From an uncultured Collinsella sp. (lineage in GTDB: Bacteria; Actinomycetota; Coriobacteriia; Coriobacteriales; Coriobacteriaceae): a stretch of 64,000 nucleotides of DNA. Below the pieces are notes generated by a model. That model did no database searches. It worked only from the letters and a program-made list of their open reading frames with translations, and was not told where the DNA came from. The stretch covers positions 1 through 64,000 of the forward strand of contig CATWVA010000002.1 of NCBI GenBank assembly GCA_958354105.1, given 5' to 3'. The position numbers and the translations under genes are program-made. Positions 14,997 through 24,260 of the stretch are shown here, piece by piece (position 1 is the first letter of the stretch; the number at the start of each line of letters is the position of its first letter).

Positions 14997-15857
14997 TTAG
15001 TTCTCCCCCTTATCCTGCTTGCCCAGATACGCTTCGATAACGGCATCGTTGTTCTGGATTTCCTCGGCCGTGCCCTTGGCGATGACCTTACCAAAGTTGA
15101 GCACGCAGATGCCCTCGCAGATGTTCATGACGAGCGACATGTCGTGCTCAATGAGCATGATGGCAATGCCAAAGGTGTCGCGAATCTTGACGATGTTCTC
15201 CATGAGCTCCGCGGTCTCGGACGGGTTCATGCCGGCGGCAGGCTCGTCGAGCAGCAGCAACTTGGGGTTGGTGGCAAGCGCACGGACGATTTCCAGACGA
15301 CGCTGGGCGCCGTAAGGCAGCGATCCGGCCTGTTCATTTGCCAGGTGCTCCATGTCAAAAATGGACAGCAGCTCCATGGCGCGCTCGTGGGCGGCCTTCT
15401 CGTGCTTCCAATACGTCGGCAGGCGCAGCACGCCCTCAAAGCCGGAGTAGCGCTCCTGGTTGTGCAGGCCGACCTTAACGTTGTCCTCCACCGTCATGGT
15501 GTTGAACAGGCGAATGTTCTGGAACGTACGGGCAATACCCATGCGGTTGACCTGGTAGACCGACTTGCCCGAGGTGTCCTCACCGTCGAGTAGGATGGTG
15601 CCGTGCGTAGGCTGGTACACCTTGGTAAGCAGGTTGAAGACCGTGGTCTTGCCGGCACCGTTGGGGCCGATGAGACCGGCGATCTCAGTCTTGCCGATGG
15701 TCAGGCTAAAGTCATCGACTGCCTTAAGGCCGCCGAATTCAATGCCCAGGTGGATGCACTCGAGCGCCGGGCGCTGGCCCAAGTCGCGGTCGGGAACGAT
15801 GGCGCCAGAAGGATACGGGACCATCTTGCCCTTGTTGAACTCAAACTTACTGGGCAT
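14997..15857 (-). CDS. livG: Branched-chain amino acid ABC transporter ATPase LivG
   Basis: The 286-residue ATPase has Walker A GPNGAGKTT near 60 and Walker B LLLLDEPAAGM. Its signature is degenerate, SLPYGAQRRLEI in place of LSGGQ, which is normal for LivG proteins. It has the LivG-type C-terminus ending near AEEIQNNDAVIEAYLG. The start ATG 15857 follows AAGGAGG; an upstream ATG would lie inside livM. It overlaps the end of livM by 11 nt, consistent with coupled translation. Confidence 0.95.
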   Translation of the reverse strand: MPSKFEFNKGKMVPYPSGAIVPDRDLGQRPALECIHLGIEFGGLKAVDDFSLTIGKTEIAGLIGPNGAGKTTVFNLLTKVYQPTHGTILLDGEDTSGKSVYQVNRMGIARTFQNIRLFNTMTVEDNVKVGLHNQERYSGFEGVLRLPTYWKHEKAAHERAMELLSIFDMEHLANEQAGSLPYGAQRRLEIVRALATNPKLLLLDEPAAGMNPSETAELMENIVKIRDTFGIAIMLIEHDMSLVMNICEGICVLNFGKVIAKGTAEEIQNNDAVIEAYLGKQDKGEN

Positions 15858-16935
15858 CGGCTGCCACCTCCTTCTTGGAAGCAAAGCGGTCCTTAATGCG
15901 TGCGAAGAACGCCTTGAGCTGTGGGTTGTTAGTAAAGACCATGACCAGAATCAACACGATGGCGTAGATGAGCATGCGGTAGTCCGAGAACTGACGGAGC
16001 AGCTCGGGAAGCACCGTGAGCAACGCCGCCGCGATAACGGAGCCGCGCATATTGCCCAGACCACCCAAGACCACGAACACCAGGATGAGGATCGACGTGT
16101 TGAAGTCGAACTTGGTGGCGGAGAGCTGCGAGAAGTTACCGCCGAAGAGAGCTCCAGCAGCACCGGCGAGGGCAGCGGAAACAACGAAGGCGATCATGCG
16201 GTACTCGGTGACGGAGATGCCTACGGACTCGGCTGCAATCTTGTTGTCGCGCACGGCCATAATGGCACGGCCGGTACGGCTGCGAACCAGGTTGAGCACG
16301 ATCACGAGTGCGACCATGACCAGGATGGCACCGGCGAGGAAGGTCGAGTACGTCGACACGCCCGAGGCGCCCTGCGCGCCCTTGATGATGGCGGTGCCGT
16401 CCTCGAGCAGGTGCAGGTCGTCGATCGTGGAGTTACCCGTGATGTTAAAGATCACATGCAGGCCGCGGGAGTCGACGCCCACGATAAGGCAGGTGACGAT
16501 CTCTTTGATGATCTCGCCAAAAGCCAAGGTCACGATGGCCAGATAGTCGCCGCTCAGGCGCAGAACCGGGATACCGATCAAGAAGCCCAAGATGGCAGCG
16601 GCGATAGCGCCGACCACGATGCTGATGATCAGGCGCACCGGATCGGAGGGAACGGCGCTCTCGAGGGCGACCGCGGTGACGATGCCCGTGTAGGCACCGA
16701 CACTCATAAAGCCCGCATGGCCCAGCGACAGGTCGCCCGCGATGCCGACGACGAGGTTGAGGGAAATGGCCATGACGATGTAGGCCGTAATGGGAACCAA
16801 CTGGCCGGCGATCATGCGCGGGATCATATGGTTGGACTGCATAAAGAACACGATGGCGAAGGCCACGATGCACATGGCGTACGTGACAAAGTCGTGGCGC
16901 GTCTGCTTATCTTTAAGAAACTTCATAACGCTCAC
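15847..16935 (-). CDS. livM: Branched-chain amino acid ABC transporter permease LivM
   Basis: The 362-residue protein has about ten membrane segments and the LivM-type motif GDLSLGHAGFMSVGAYT near 95 plus GRAIMAVRDNKIAAESVG near 230, the loop that contacts the ATPase. It forms the membrane channel with LivH. The frame opens with GTG at 16935, immediately after the livH stop. ATG at 16926 with AGGTGAG upstream is an equally good start. Gene order K-H-M-G-F is the classical liv order. Confidence 0.94.
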   Translation of the reverse strand: MSVMKFLKDKQTRHDFVTYAMCIVAFAIVFFMQSNHMIPRMIAGQLVPITAYIVMAISLNLVVGIAGDLSLGHAGFMSVGAYTGIVTAVALESAVPSDPVRLIISIVVGAIAAAILGFLIGIPVLRLSGDYLAIVTLAFGEIIKEIVTCLIVGVDSRGLHVIFNITGNSTIDDLHLLEDGTAIIKGAQGASGVSTYSTFLAGAILVMVALVIVLNLVRSRTGRAIMAVRDNKIAAESVGISVTEYRMIAFVVSAALAGAAGALFGGNFSQLSATKFDFNTSILILVFVVLGGLGNMRGSVIAAALLTVLPELLRQFSDYRMLIYAIVLILVMVFTNNPQLKAFFARIKDRFASKKEVAADAQ

Positions 16936-17817
16936 CTACACCTTCTCGGGGACGTACTTGCCCAAGAGGCCGGCAGGCTTGACGAGCAGGACGATGATCA
17001 AAACACCAAAGACGATAGAGTTGGCAAGGCTCGTGGAAATGTAAGCCTGCGCCATCGCCTCGATGATGCCGATGAGAATGCCGCCGACAAAGGCGCCGGG
17101 GATGGAGCCGATGCCGCCGAAAACGGCAGCGTCGAAGGCCTTGATGCCAGGCATGGCGCCCGTCGTGGGCTGCAACACCGGCGAGTAGGAGCACAGCAGC
17201 ACGCCGGCGATGGCGGCAAGGGCAGAGCCGATGGCAAACGTCATCGAGATGGTGCGGTTGACGTTGATGCCCATGAGCTGAGCGGCGGCCTTGTCCTCGG
17301 ACACGGCGCGCATGGCCTTGCCCATCTTGGTCTTACCCGTAAAGAACATCAGACCGGCCATGATAGCCAGGCAGGCGACGATGGTGACGAGCGAGACGGC
17401 GCTTACGTTGAACTTGGCCAAGAACTCCGGCACCGGGAAGGTGACGAGCGAAGTGAAGTTCTTGGGCGTGGCGCCCCACAGAAGCTGTGCGGCATTCTGT
17501 AGGAAGTAGGACACGCCGATAGCCGTGATCAGAACGGCCAGCGGGCCCGCCTGACGCAGCGGCTTGTATGCCAGACCCTCGATGAGAACACCAAGAACGG
17601 TACAGACCACACAAGAGAGAATTACAGATGCCCAGCCCGGGAGGCCGAGATACGACGTGGCGCAGAACGAAACATAGGCACCGACCATGATGACGTCGCC
17701 GTGAGCGAAGTTGAGCATCTTGGCGATACCGTAGACCATGGTGTAGCCCAACGCGATGATGGCGTAGACGCTGCCCATGGACAGGCCGTTGACCAGGTAT
17801 TGGATAAAGACCGTCAT
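16936..17817 (-). CDS. livH: Branched-chain amino acid ABC transporter permease LivH
   Basis: The 293-residue permease has eight or so membrane segments, with the LivH N-terminal motif GLSMGSVYAIIALGYTMVYG and NFAHGDVIMVGAY. The ATPase-contact loop MRAVSEDKAAAQLMGI lies near 180. The start ATG 17817 follows AAAGGGGG. In-frame codons further upstream would add about 30 residues crossing the intergenic hairpins and are unlikely. LivH and LivM together form the transmembrane path for branched-chain amino acids delivered by the binding protein. Confidence 0.94.
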   Translation of the reverse strand: MTVFIQYLVNGLSMGSVYAIIALGYTMVYGIAKMLNFAHGDVIMVGAYVSFCATSYLGLPGWASVILSCVVCTVLGVLIEGLAYKPLRQAGPLAVLITAIGVSYFLQNAAQLLWGATPKNFTSLVTFPVPEFLAKFNVSAVSLVTIVACLAIMAGLMFFTGKTKMGKAMRAVSEDKAAAQLMGINVNRTISMTFAIGSALAAIAGVLLCSYSPVLQPTTGAMPGIKAFDAAVFGGIGSIPGAFVGGILIGIIEAMAQAYISTSLANSIVFGVLIIVLLVKPAGLLGKYVPEKV

Positions 17818-17864
17818 GTTCCACATCCCCCTTTCGAATAGGTTTCCAGTTGATGTATGAAACA

Positions 17865-17925
17865 GGGACGTTACATCGTCCCTAGATACCAAGCAAGCAG
17901 GGAAGGCCAAAACCTCCCCTGCTTG
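17865..17925 (-). promoter_or_regulatory. Two stem-loops between livK and livH
   Basis: On the minus strand CAAGCAGGG/CCCTGCTTG (17925-17894) and GGGACG/CGTCCC (17882-17865, followed by TGTTTC) can form successive hairpins. Such stem-loops often act as partial terminators or RNA stabilisers that keep binding-protein mRNA more abundant than permease mRNA. Confidence 0.55.
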
Positions 17926-17956
17926 GGATCAAAACCGCTCTATGTAAGGCGGCCTA

Positions 17957-19144
17957 TTAGGCCTGTACGTACTTGCCGTCGGTGATGACGTACGCCGTGG
18001 GCTCCTTCTGGACCTGGCCCTTATCGTTCCAGGTGAGCTTGCCGGTCAGACCGTCAACAGTAATCTTGAGCATAGCCTTGGGCAGCTTCTCGGCGACCTC
18101 GGTCGGGTCGGCGTCGACACCAAGACCGGCCTCCTTGAGGGCCTCGGCCACCGCGTGCACGCCATCGTAGGCGTCGGCGGCAAACTGGTCGGGAGTATCG
18201 CCGTACTTATCCTTGTAAGCGTTGACGAAGTCGGCGTTCTTCTCGTCGTCGGCGGAGAACGGGGTCATGAGCAGCAGGCCCTCGGCAAGAGAGGTGTCGA
18301 AGCCCTCAACGCCCAAGATGCCGTCCATGCCGTCGCAGCCCATCATCTTGACGTCGTAGCCCATATCCTTGGCGTTCTTGAGCAGGACGGACGCCGGCGT
18401 GTAGTAAATCGGCGCAAAGATCATGGTGGCGCCGGCCTGCTTGGCCTTGGTCAGCTGGTTGGTAAAGCTCGTGGCGGAGTCGTCCTTAAAGGTCTCCTCG
18501 TCAACAACCTCGAGCTTGGACTCAGCGGCCTGGGCCTTAAAGGAATCCGCGATGCCCGAAGAATAGGCGTCGCCGGAGTTATAGAACAGCACGAACTTCT
18601 CGTCCGCATACTTCTGCGCCAGGAACTTGGCAGCGTTGACACCCTGGTTGGGGTCGGTGAAGCAAACCTGGAAGACGCAATCCTTGCCGTCGGTGACGTC
18701 CTCGGAGGACGCGGACGGGGTGATCATGAACGTCTTGGGGTCGTTACCACACTCGGCGGCAACGGCAACCGACGCACCCGTGGTGGTCGGGCCGACGAGG
18801 GCCTGCATGCCCCAGTCGAGCAGGGTGTTGAAGGCGTTGACGGCCTTCTCGCCATCGGCCTGGTCATCCTCGGCCTTGCTGGCAAGCGGCAGCTCCTTGG
18901 TCGAGAAATCCTTGCAGCCAAGCTCGACACCCTGGGTAACGGACTTGCCGTAAGACGCGTTGGCGCCGGTCAGCGGGCCGATGGTGCCAACTTTAAACGA
19001 AGCGTCGCTCGAAGCGGAACCGCTGTCGCCGCCGTTGGAGGAGCAACCAGCTAGAATGGACATCGCCCCCAGACCTGCTGCGCTCGCGATAACGCTCCTG
19101 CGATTCATAACAGGGTTCAATGACTTACCGGTGAGGCTCGACAT
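17957..19144 (-). CDS. livK: Branched-chain amino acid ABC transporter binding lipoprotein (copy 1)
   Basis: The 395-residue protein is a periplasmic-binding-protein type I receptor, anchored as a lipoprotein: a twin-arginine-like NRRSVIASAAGLG segment leads to lipobox LAGCSS near 34. The mature part shows GTIGPLTGANASYG, ALVGPTTTGA, the central hinge FAPIYYTPASVLLKNA and the C-terminal LTGKLTWND typical of the Leu/Ile/Val receptor family. It delivers amino acids to LivHM. It is closely similar over its whole length to the protein encoded at 19416-20582. GAGAGGAGAG precedes the ATG. Confidence 0.93.
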   Translation of the reverse strand: MSSLTGKSLNPVMNRRSVIASAAGLGAMSILAGCSSNGGDSGSASSDASFKVGTIGPLTGANASYGKSVTQGVELGCKDFSTKELPLASKAEDDQADGEKAVNAFNTLLDWGMQALVGPTTTGASVAVAAECGNDPKTFMITPSASSEDVTDGKDCVFQVCFTDPNQGVNAAKFLAQKYADEKFVLFYNSGDAYSSGIADSFKAQAAESKLEVVDEETFKDDSATSFTNQLTKAKQAGATMIFAPIYYTPASVLLKNAKDMGYDVKMMGCDGMDGILGVEGFDTSLAEGLLLMTPFSADDEKNADFVNAYKDKYGDTPDQFAADAYDGVHAVAEALKEAGLGVDADPTEVAEKLPKAMLKITVDGLTGKLTWNDKGQVQKEPTAYVITDGKYVQA

Positions 19145-19347
19145 GCGGCTCTCCTCTCAAATCTCGTCGGGTTTCGGTTACCCGACAGGCCATCCTTCGC
19201 CGTGTTCGGCGTTCGCAAAATACTAGACGCTTTAGTTAAGGAAAGTGGCGATTATTTCAACTTTTCTTTGGATTTGTTCATTTATCCATAATTCTGCGTA
19301 TTTCTATTACTTTATGCAGTAATGCCACTTTATTGTGTGAAAGTAAT

Positions 19348-19363
19348 GTTTCCGTTCTGTTAC
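19348..19363 (-). promoter_or_regulatory. GlnR-box-like sequence upstream of livK
   Basis: The minus strand reads GTAAC-AGAACG-GAAAC, an exact match to the GTnAC-n6-GAAAC pattern of the actinobacterial nitrogen regulator GlnR, within the only AT-rich stretch upstream of livK copy 1 (about 205 nt before its start). Whether this organism has GlnR is not known from the window. Confidence 0.35.
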
Positions 19364-19415
19364 AGGCGTCCCTGCCCTGAATAAAACGGCCTCACTGGTC
19401 GCGCTTTATGCGCAC

Positions 19416-20582
19416 TTAGGCGGCGATGTACTTGCCGCCCTGGATCACATAGGCTGTGGCGGGCTTTTCGACCTGGCCCTCGTCATTCCACGTCAGCTCG
19501 CCTGTCAGGCCCTCGATCTTGATCTTGCGCATGGCCTTGGCAAGGTCGCCGGCAATGTCGGCACCGTCGGCCGAAATGTCAATCCCCGCCCTATCGATAG
19601 CCTCGGCGATGGCGTGGACGCAGTCATAGGCATCGGCGGCGAACTGGTTGGGCGTCTCGTCGTAGGCGTCCTTATAGGCCTTGACGAAGTCGGCGTTCTT
19701 CTCATCGTCGGCAGAGAACGGGGTCATGAGCAGCACGCCCTCGGCAAGAGAGGTATCGAAGCCCTCAACGGAGAGCAGACCGTCCATGCCGTCGGTGCCC
19801 ATGAGGGTCATGTCGTAGCCCATGTCCTTGGCGTTCTTGAGCAGGACGGACGCCGGCGTGTAGTAGATCGGCGCAAAGATAAGCGTGGCGCCGGCCTCCT
19901 TGGCCTTGGTGAGCTGGTTGGTAAAGCTCGTGGAAGAGTCGTCCTTAAAGGTCTCGGTATCGACGATGTCGAGCTTGGATGCCTTGGCCTGCTCGGCAAA
20001 AGCGTCGGCAACGCCCGAGCTATACGTATCGCCGGAGTTGTAGAACAGGGCGATCTTGGCGTCTGCATACTTCTCGGCCAAGAACTTCGCGGCGCTGGCA
20101 CCCATGGTGGGATCGGTGAAGCAAACCTGAAAGACCGTTGTCTTATCCTTGGTCACGTCGAGCGACGAGGCCGAAGGCGTGACCATGAGCATATCGTCGG
20201 CAATCTCGCCCGAGACGGCGACGGCAGCACCGGTGGTGACGGGGCCGACGAGCGCCTGCATGCCCCAGTCGCACAACGTATTGAAGGCGTTGATGGCCTT
20301 CTCGCCGTCGGCGACATCGTCCTCGGACTTAAGCGAGAGCTTGAGGTCCTTGGTCGAGAAATCCTTGGCGGCGAGCTTGGCGCCCTTCTCGGCCGAGACG
20401 CCATAGGTTGCCGCGGCGCCGGTCAGAGGGCCGATAACGCCAATCTTGAAGGTCTTGCCGTCATCGGCGGAGCCGCCGTCCGAGCCACCCGACGAACAAC
20501 CAGCGAGTGCCGCGGTGCTGCCGAGCGCCGCGGCGCCGGCGAGAAAGTTCCTTCGGCTGAGCGTGCTGTTGATGTTGAACAT
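19416..20582 (-). CDS. Branched-chain amino acid ABC transporter binding lipoprotein (copy 2)
   Basis: The 388-residue lipoprotein parallels copy 1 from end to end: SRRNFLAGAAALG, lipobox LAGCSS near 29, IGPLTGAAATYG, ALVGPVTTGA, FAPIYYTPASVLLKNA and LTGELTWND. Most positions are identical by eye, so the pair arose by tandem duplication. Differences cluster in the ligand-facing middle region (for example SVAVAAECGNDPKTF versus AVAVSGEIADDML), which may broaden the ligand range. AAAGGGGG precedes the ATG. About 270 nt of AT-rich DNA separate the copies, so each may have its own promoter. Confidence 0.93.
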   Translation of the reverse strand: MFNINSTLSRRNFLAGAAALGSTAALAGCSSGGSDGGSADDGKTFKIGVIGPLTGAAATYGVSAEKGAKLAAKDFSTKDLKLSLKSEDDVADGEKAINAFNTLCDWGMQALVGPVTTGAAVAVSGEIADDMLMVTPSASSLDVTKDKTTVFQVCFTDPTMGASAAKFLAEKYADAKIALFYNSGDTYSSGVADAFAEQAKASKLDIVDTETFKDDSSTSFTNQLTKAKEAGATLIFAPIYYTPASVLLKNAKDMGYDMTLMGTDGMDGLLSVEGFDTSLAEGVLLMTPFSADDEKNADFVKAYKDAYDETPNQFAADAYDCVHAIAEAIDRAGIDISADGADIAGDLAKAMRKIKIEGLTGELTWNDEGQVEKPATAYVIQGGKYIAA

Positions 20583-20833
20583 GGTGTCCCCCTTTTTCGC
20601 TGGCCGCAGTGCGGCCGTCTTGCGGTACGGGGCAAACCTTATGGCGCAAACGTTGACAGTTTGTTACGGAGTTCCGTTTGTAGCGAGCATGTTTCCAATG
20701 TTTCCGCAGCGTTTCGGGGGTGCCGTTTTGTGCGACTCCTGTTGCCTGGCGAGCACGCGCCCTCGGTTCACGCTAGAATGCACTCAACCTTTAAGCGGTT
20801 AATCCATCCATAAGATGCACGAAGGAGCTATCT

Positions 20834-22177
20834 ATGAGCGAATCCCTGCGCACCGTGAACGTCGGTCTGATCGGTCTGGGAACCGTCGGCGGCGGCGTGG
20901 CCCGTCTGATCAAGAGCCACCACGATGAGTACCTGGCAGCCTACGGCATCGACCTTAAGCTGACCCGCGCCTGCGCGCTTGCCTGGGAGCAGGCCGAGGC
21001 AGCCGGTATTGAGCACGAGGCCTTTACGAGTGACTGGCATGACGTCGTCACCGACCCCGCCGTCGACATCGTCGTCGAGCTCATCGGAGGCGAGCATCCC
21101 GCAACCGAGATCTTCACCACTGCCTTCGAGCACGGCAAGCATGTCGTCTCCGCCAACAAGGCTCTGCTGGGCCGTCATGTCGAGACGCTCGCCGAGAAGG
21201 CGCGTGAGTGCGGCGTGCAGATTAAGTGCGAGGCCAGCTGCGGTGGCGGCATCCCCATCGTCAGCACGCTCGAGCACGACCTGGTGGGTAACAAGATCCT
21301 GACCATCGCCGGCATCCTCAACGGCACCACCAACTACATCCTGTCGCGCATGGACGCCGAGGGCGCCGATTACGCTGACGTGCTTGCCGACGCGCAGGCC
21401 AAGGGCTATGCCGAGGCCGACCCGTCCGCAGACGTCGACGGCTTCGACGCCGCCAGCAAGACGGCCATCCTCGCCTCCATCGGCTTTGGCACCCGCGTTA
21501 CCACCGATGATGTGTACCAGCAGGGTATCCGCACCATCGGCGCCGAGGACATCGCCCAGGCCCGCGAGCTCGGCTACACCATTAAGCTGCTCGGCATCGC
21601 CCGCAACACCGACGCCGGCGTCGATGTTCGCGTGCATCCCACGCTCATCCCGGCAGACCATATGCTTGCCAAGGTCAACGGTGCCATGAACGCCGTCTAC
21701 GTGGTAGGCGACGCCGTGGGCGAGACCATGTTCTACGGCGCGGGCGCAGGCTCCTTCCCCACCGCGAGCGCCGTCGTGGGCGATATCCTGTCGCTCTCCG
21801 AGCAGATCAGCCGTGGCGTGGCTCCGCTGCCCGAGATTGAGCCCTATGGCCACAACCTCACCTTTAAGCCCATGGACGAGCTCCAGACCAAGTACTATGT
21901 GCGTCTGAAGGTCGCCGACCGCGTGGGCGCCCTGTCCGAGACGGTCGACATCTTTGCCAAGCACAACATCTCGATCTCGCTCATCAACCAGGTCGAGGAC
22001 GGCAAGTCGGGCGTCAGCGATGCCTGCTCGGTCATCTTCCTGACGCACCGCGCGCTCGAGAAGGACGTCCAGGCTGCCGCCGCCGAGCTTGCCAGCGTCG
22101 ACTGCGTGGCCGAGGTCGCCAACGTCCTGCGCATCGAGAACGTCGAGGCCTGGACCGAAGGCGTCATGGCCAACTAG
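20834..22177 (+). CDS. hom: Homoserine dehydrogenase with ACT domain
   Basis: The 447-residue enzyme reduces aspartate semialdehyde to homoserine, the branch to threonine and methionine. The N-terminal dinucleotide fold has GLIGLGTVGGGV at 11-22. The catalytic domain has SANKALLG, EASCGGGIPI and GILNGTTNYILS, followed by the EADPSADVDG motif. A C-terminal ACT domain (about 360-440, VADRVGALSETVDIFAKHNIS) suggests feedback control, typically by threonine. AAGGAG precedes the ATG. It stands alone and is followed by a strong terminator. The 250-nt upstream gap shows a TAGAAT -10-like element about 55 nt before the start. Confidence 0.97.
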   Translation: MSESLRTVNVGLIGLGTVGGGVARLIKSHHDEYLAAYGIDLKLTRACALAWEQAEAAGIEHEAFTSDWHDVVTDPAVDIVVELIGGEHPATEIFTTAFEHGKHVVSANKALLGRHVETLAEKARECGVQIKCEASCGGGIPIVSTLEHDLVGNKILTIAGILNGTTNYILSRMDAEGADYADVLADAQAKGYAEADPSADVDGFDAASKTAILASIGFGTRVTTDDVYQQGIRTIGAEDIAQARELGYTIKLLGIARNTDAGVDVRVHPTLIPADHMLAKVNGAMNAVYVVGDAVGETMFYGAGAGSFPTASAVVGDILSLSEQISRGVAPLPEIEPYGHNLTFKPMDELQTKYYVRLKVADRVGALSETVDIFAKHNISISLINQVEDGKSGVSDACSVIFLTHRALEKDVQAAAAELASVDCVAEVANVLRIENVEAWTEGVMAN

Positions 22178-22212
22178 TCCACTACTTCGAACCTCAACGG
22201 AGCTCAACGCAA

Positions 22213-22256
22213 AAGGCGCGCTGCCTGCATCAACTGCAGGCAGCGCGCCTTGTTCT
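22213..22256 (+). terminator. Terminator of hom
   Basis: A perfect 17-bp stem AAGGCGCGCTGCCTGCA with a 5-nt loop, followed by TGTTCTGTTT. Confidence 0.88.
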
Positions 22257-22264
22257 GTTTATAA

Positions 22265-22498
22265 GGGAAACTGCGTCCCGGCATTTCAGCCCAAAACGGG
22301 ACGCAGTTTCCCTCAGGGCCTTCTTTCGGAAACTATGTCCCATTCTGGGCGCGGATTCTGGGACACACTTTCCGCAACGGGCCTCTCGCGGAAACTTGTA
22401 TCCCACTCTGGGCGACCATTCCGGGACACAGTTTCCCAACGGCCCCCGTTTCGGAAACCACATCCCGTTCCGAGCCTTCAAAGCGGGACGCGGCTTCC
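22265..22498. repeat. Array of four palindromes with 62-bp period
   Basis: Four related hairpin units lie at 22265-22312, 22327-22374, 22389-22437 and 22452-22498. Left arms read GGAAACTGCGTCCC-like and right arms GGGACGCAGTTTCC-like. Unit starts are spaced 62, 62 and 63 bp. Unit 1 arms are a perfect 16-bp match; the others carry one to a few mismatches, several of them compensated or wobble-compatible. Spacers share the pattern GGGCCT..TTTCG. No coding frame with a ribosome binding site runs through the array. Confidence 0.85.
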
Positions 22499-22513
22499 CC
22501 GAGAAAGTATCGA

Positions 22514-24076
22514 CTACTTACCGTCGTCGTCTTCGGCTTCTTCGCGCGCATAGAGCTCCAGCATGCGGCGGCGGTATTCGCGCACAGCGAGCTTGGCGCG
22601 CTCCAGGCGGCGGCGCTCACGCGGAGTCAGCTCGGACGGGTCGACCTCGTCTCCATAGGTCTTATCGGCAAGCAGGTGCGCCGCGTCCACGATGCGGGCA
22701 TCGATGTGGCCGCTCGCTGCCTCGGCGGAAAGACGCTCGGCAATCGTATCGAGCGTAGGCAGGCCCTCGAATACGCGACCATGGCCATGCGAGGTCAGCA
22801 GCTCGTGCTCGCGCGCGAGCAAGCTCGCTAGGTCGTGGTGGGCGCGCAAGATGTCGAGCGCATCGGATGGATGCTCGGCAACCTCTGCCACGGCGGCGAC
22901 CGGTGCGGCATCCACCACGCGGTAGAAGAGCTGCGCGAGCAATGGCATCAAGAACACCGTGATGGCACCGGCGGCAACCATGACCGACGCAATATCTTGC
23001 GACAGCGCGCCCGCGTTGACGGCAACGCTCGTAACGGCAACGATGATCGGCAGCGCCGTGGTGCAGTACAGGGCCACGGTAATGCGACCATACGCCGACA
23101 CATCGCGCGTCGCAGGACAAATGCTCATGGAAATAAGAATGGGCACGGCACGAATAATCAACAACGCCACGATAAAGCCCACGAGCAGACCCGGGCGCGA
23201 CGCCACGGCCGTCAGATCGATCTTTGCGCCCGATACGGTAAAGAACACCGGAATCAAAAAACCGTAGGCCAGACCGTCGAGCTTGGTCTCGAGCGTATGG
23301 TTGCCCTCGGGGATGATATAGCGCAGGACAAAGCCGGCGGCAAAAGAACCCAACACGATGTCGAGATCAAAGACAGCCGAGAATGCCACGAGCGTGACCA
23401 GGATGAGCACCGTCAGGCGCACGAAGGTCTGCGACGTGGTATCGGCGCGCTCCTCAACAAATGCAAAGAAGCGGCTGCCGACGCGCTTGGAGCGGCTCGG
23501 GACCACGGCCAGCAACACGCAAACCACCGCAAACAAGCCAAGGATAACGAGCGTTTGGATGCCAGTGCGGGCAGACAACAGCACCGACATGGCGAGCACG
23601 GGACCGAGCTCGCCCCAAGTGCCATACGCGAGAATCGAGTCGCCCACGCGCGTGCCGGTGAGCGAGCGCTCACGCATGATGGGCACAAGCGTACCGAGCG
23701 CCGTCGAAGTGAGGGCAAGCGTCACGGCGATACCGTCGAAATGACTGACTGAGAACCACGGGGTAAAGCGCACGGCAAGCCAGGCGATACCAAACGTGAC
23801 GACCCACGTCGCCAAGCCGTAGCGCCCCTCGACGCCTGTGATGCTCTTGGGGTCGATCTCAAAGCCGGCAAGCAGGAACAAAAAGGCCAGGCCCAGCTCG
23901 GACACAAGCGAGACCTCAGCATCTACATGGATGACGCCGAGCATATGGGGTCCCAGTACCGCGCCGAGCACGAGCAAAAAGACCGTCTCGGGAACGGGTT
24001 TTCCGGGAATCGCCGAGGCGATAAAAGGACTCGCAAAGGCCACGAGTGCGATGATGGCGAGCGAAACGAATGCCAT
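22514..24076 (-). CDS. CPA2-type cation/proton antiporter
   Basis: The 520-residue protein has about twelve membrane segments over residues 1-390 and the Na+/H+-exchanger domain hallmarks: VLGAVLGPHMLG near 40, LAFLFLLAGFEIDP near 65, and TSTALGTLVPIMRE near 125. It most resembles KefB/NhaS-type CPA2 antiporters, which exchange Na+ or K+ for protons across the cytoplasmic membrane. The C-terminal 130 residues are hydrophilic and helical, rich in Arg and Glu, without an obvious TrkA_N nucleotide-binding domain. This tail could be regulatory. It is convergent with hom, with the palindrome array between them. Confidence 0.88.
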   Translation of the reverse strand: MAFVSLAIIALVAFASPFIASAIPGKPVPETVFLLVLGAVLGPHMLGVIHVDAEVSLVSELGLAFLFLLAGFEIDPKSITGVEGRYGLATWVVTFGIAWLAVRFTPWFSVSHFDGIAVTLALTSTALGTLVPIMRERSLTGTRVGDSILAYGTWGELGPVLAMSVLLSARTGIQTLVILGLFAVVCVLLAVVPSRSKRVGSRFFAFVEERADTTSQTFVRLTVLILVTLVAFSAVFDLDIVLGSFAAGFVLRYIIPEGNHTLETKLDGLAYGFLIPVFFTVSGAKIDLTAVASRPGLLVGFIVALLIIRAVPILISMSICPATRDVSAYGRITVALYCTTALPIIVAVTSVAVNAGALSQDIASVMVAAGAITVFLMPLLAQLFYRVVDAAPVAAVAEVAEHPSDALDILRAHHDLASLLAREHELLTSHGHGRVFEGLPTLDTIAERLSAEAASGHIDARIVDAAHLLADKTYGDEVDPSELTPRERRRLERAKLAVREYRRRMLELYAREEAEDDDGK

Positions 24077-24260
24077 GTGATGCCTTTCTCTTGTTTGCGC
24101 TTCACTGTAGCACCCTCGCCGTCCTCAACGCGCCGCGAGCTGTCGTATCATAGTGAGGTTTACAAACATGTGGCTCAAGGCGACCGCAGGGCAGACCCCG
24201 CAAACCGACCGCTGCCGCATACCGTACCGTACGCCCAACCGATCAGGAAGGCAGGAACCA

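Noticed and set aside
15565..17502. 645-codon plus-strand frame across livG, livM and livH
   Set aside because: Low-complexity Asp/His/Gly composition typical of antisense frames; it crosses three well-supported genes.
20828..22207. 459-codon minus-strand frame opposite hom
   Set aside because: Antisense artefact; hom has clear motifs and a good ribosome binding site.
22265..22498. CRISPR array
   Set aside because: The regular spacing is tempting, but each unit is a palindrome with diverged arms, spacers are short and similar to each other, and no cas genes are present.
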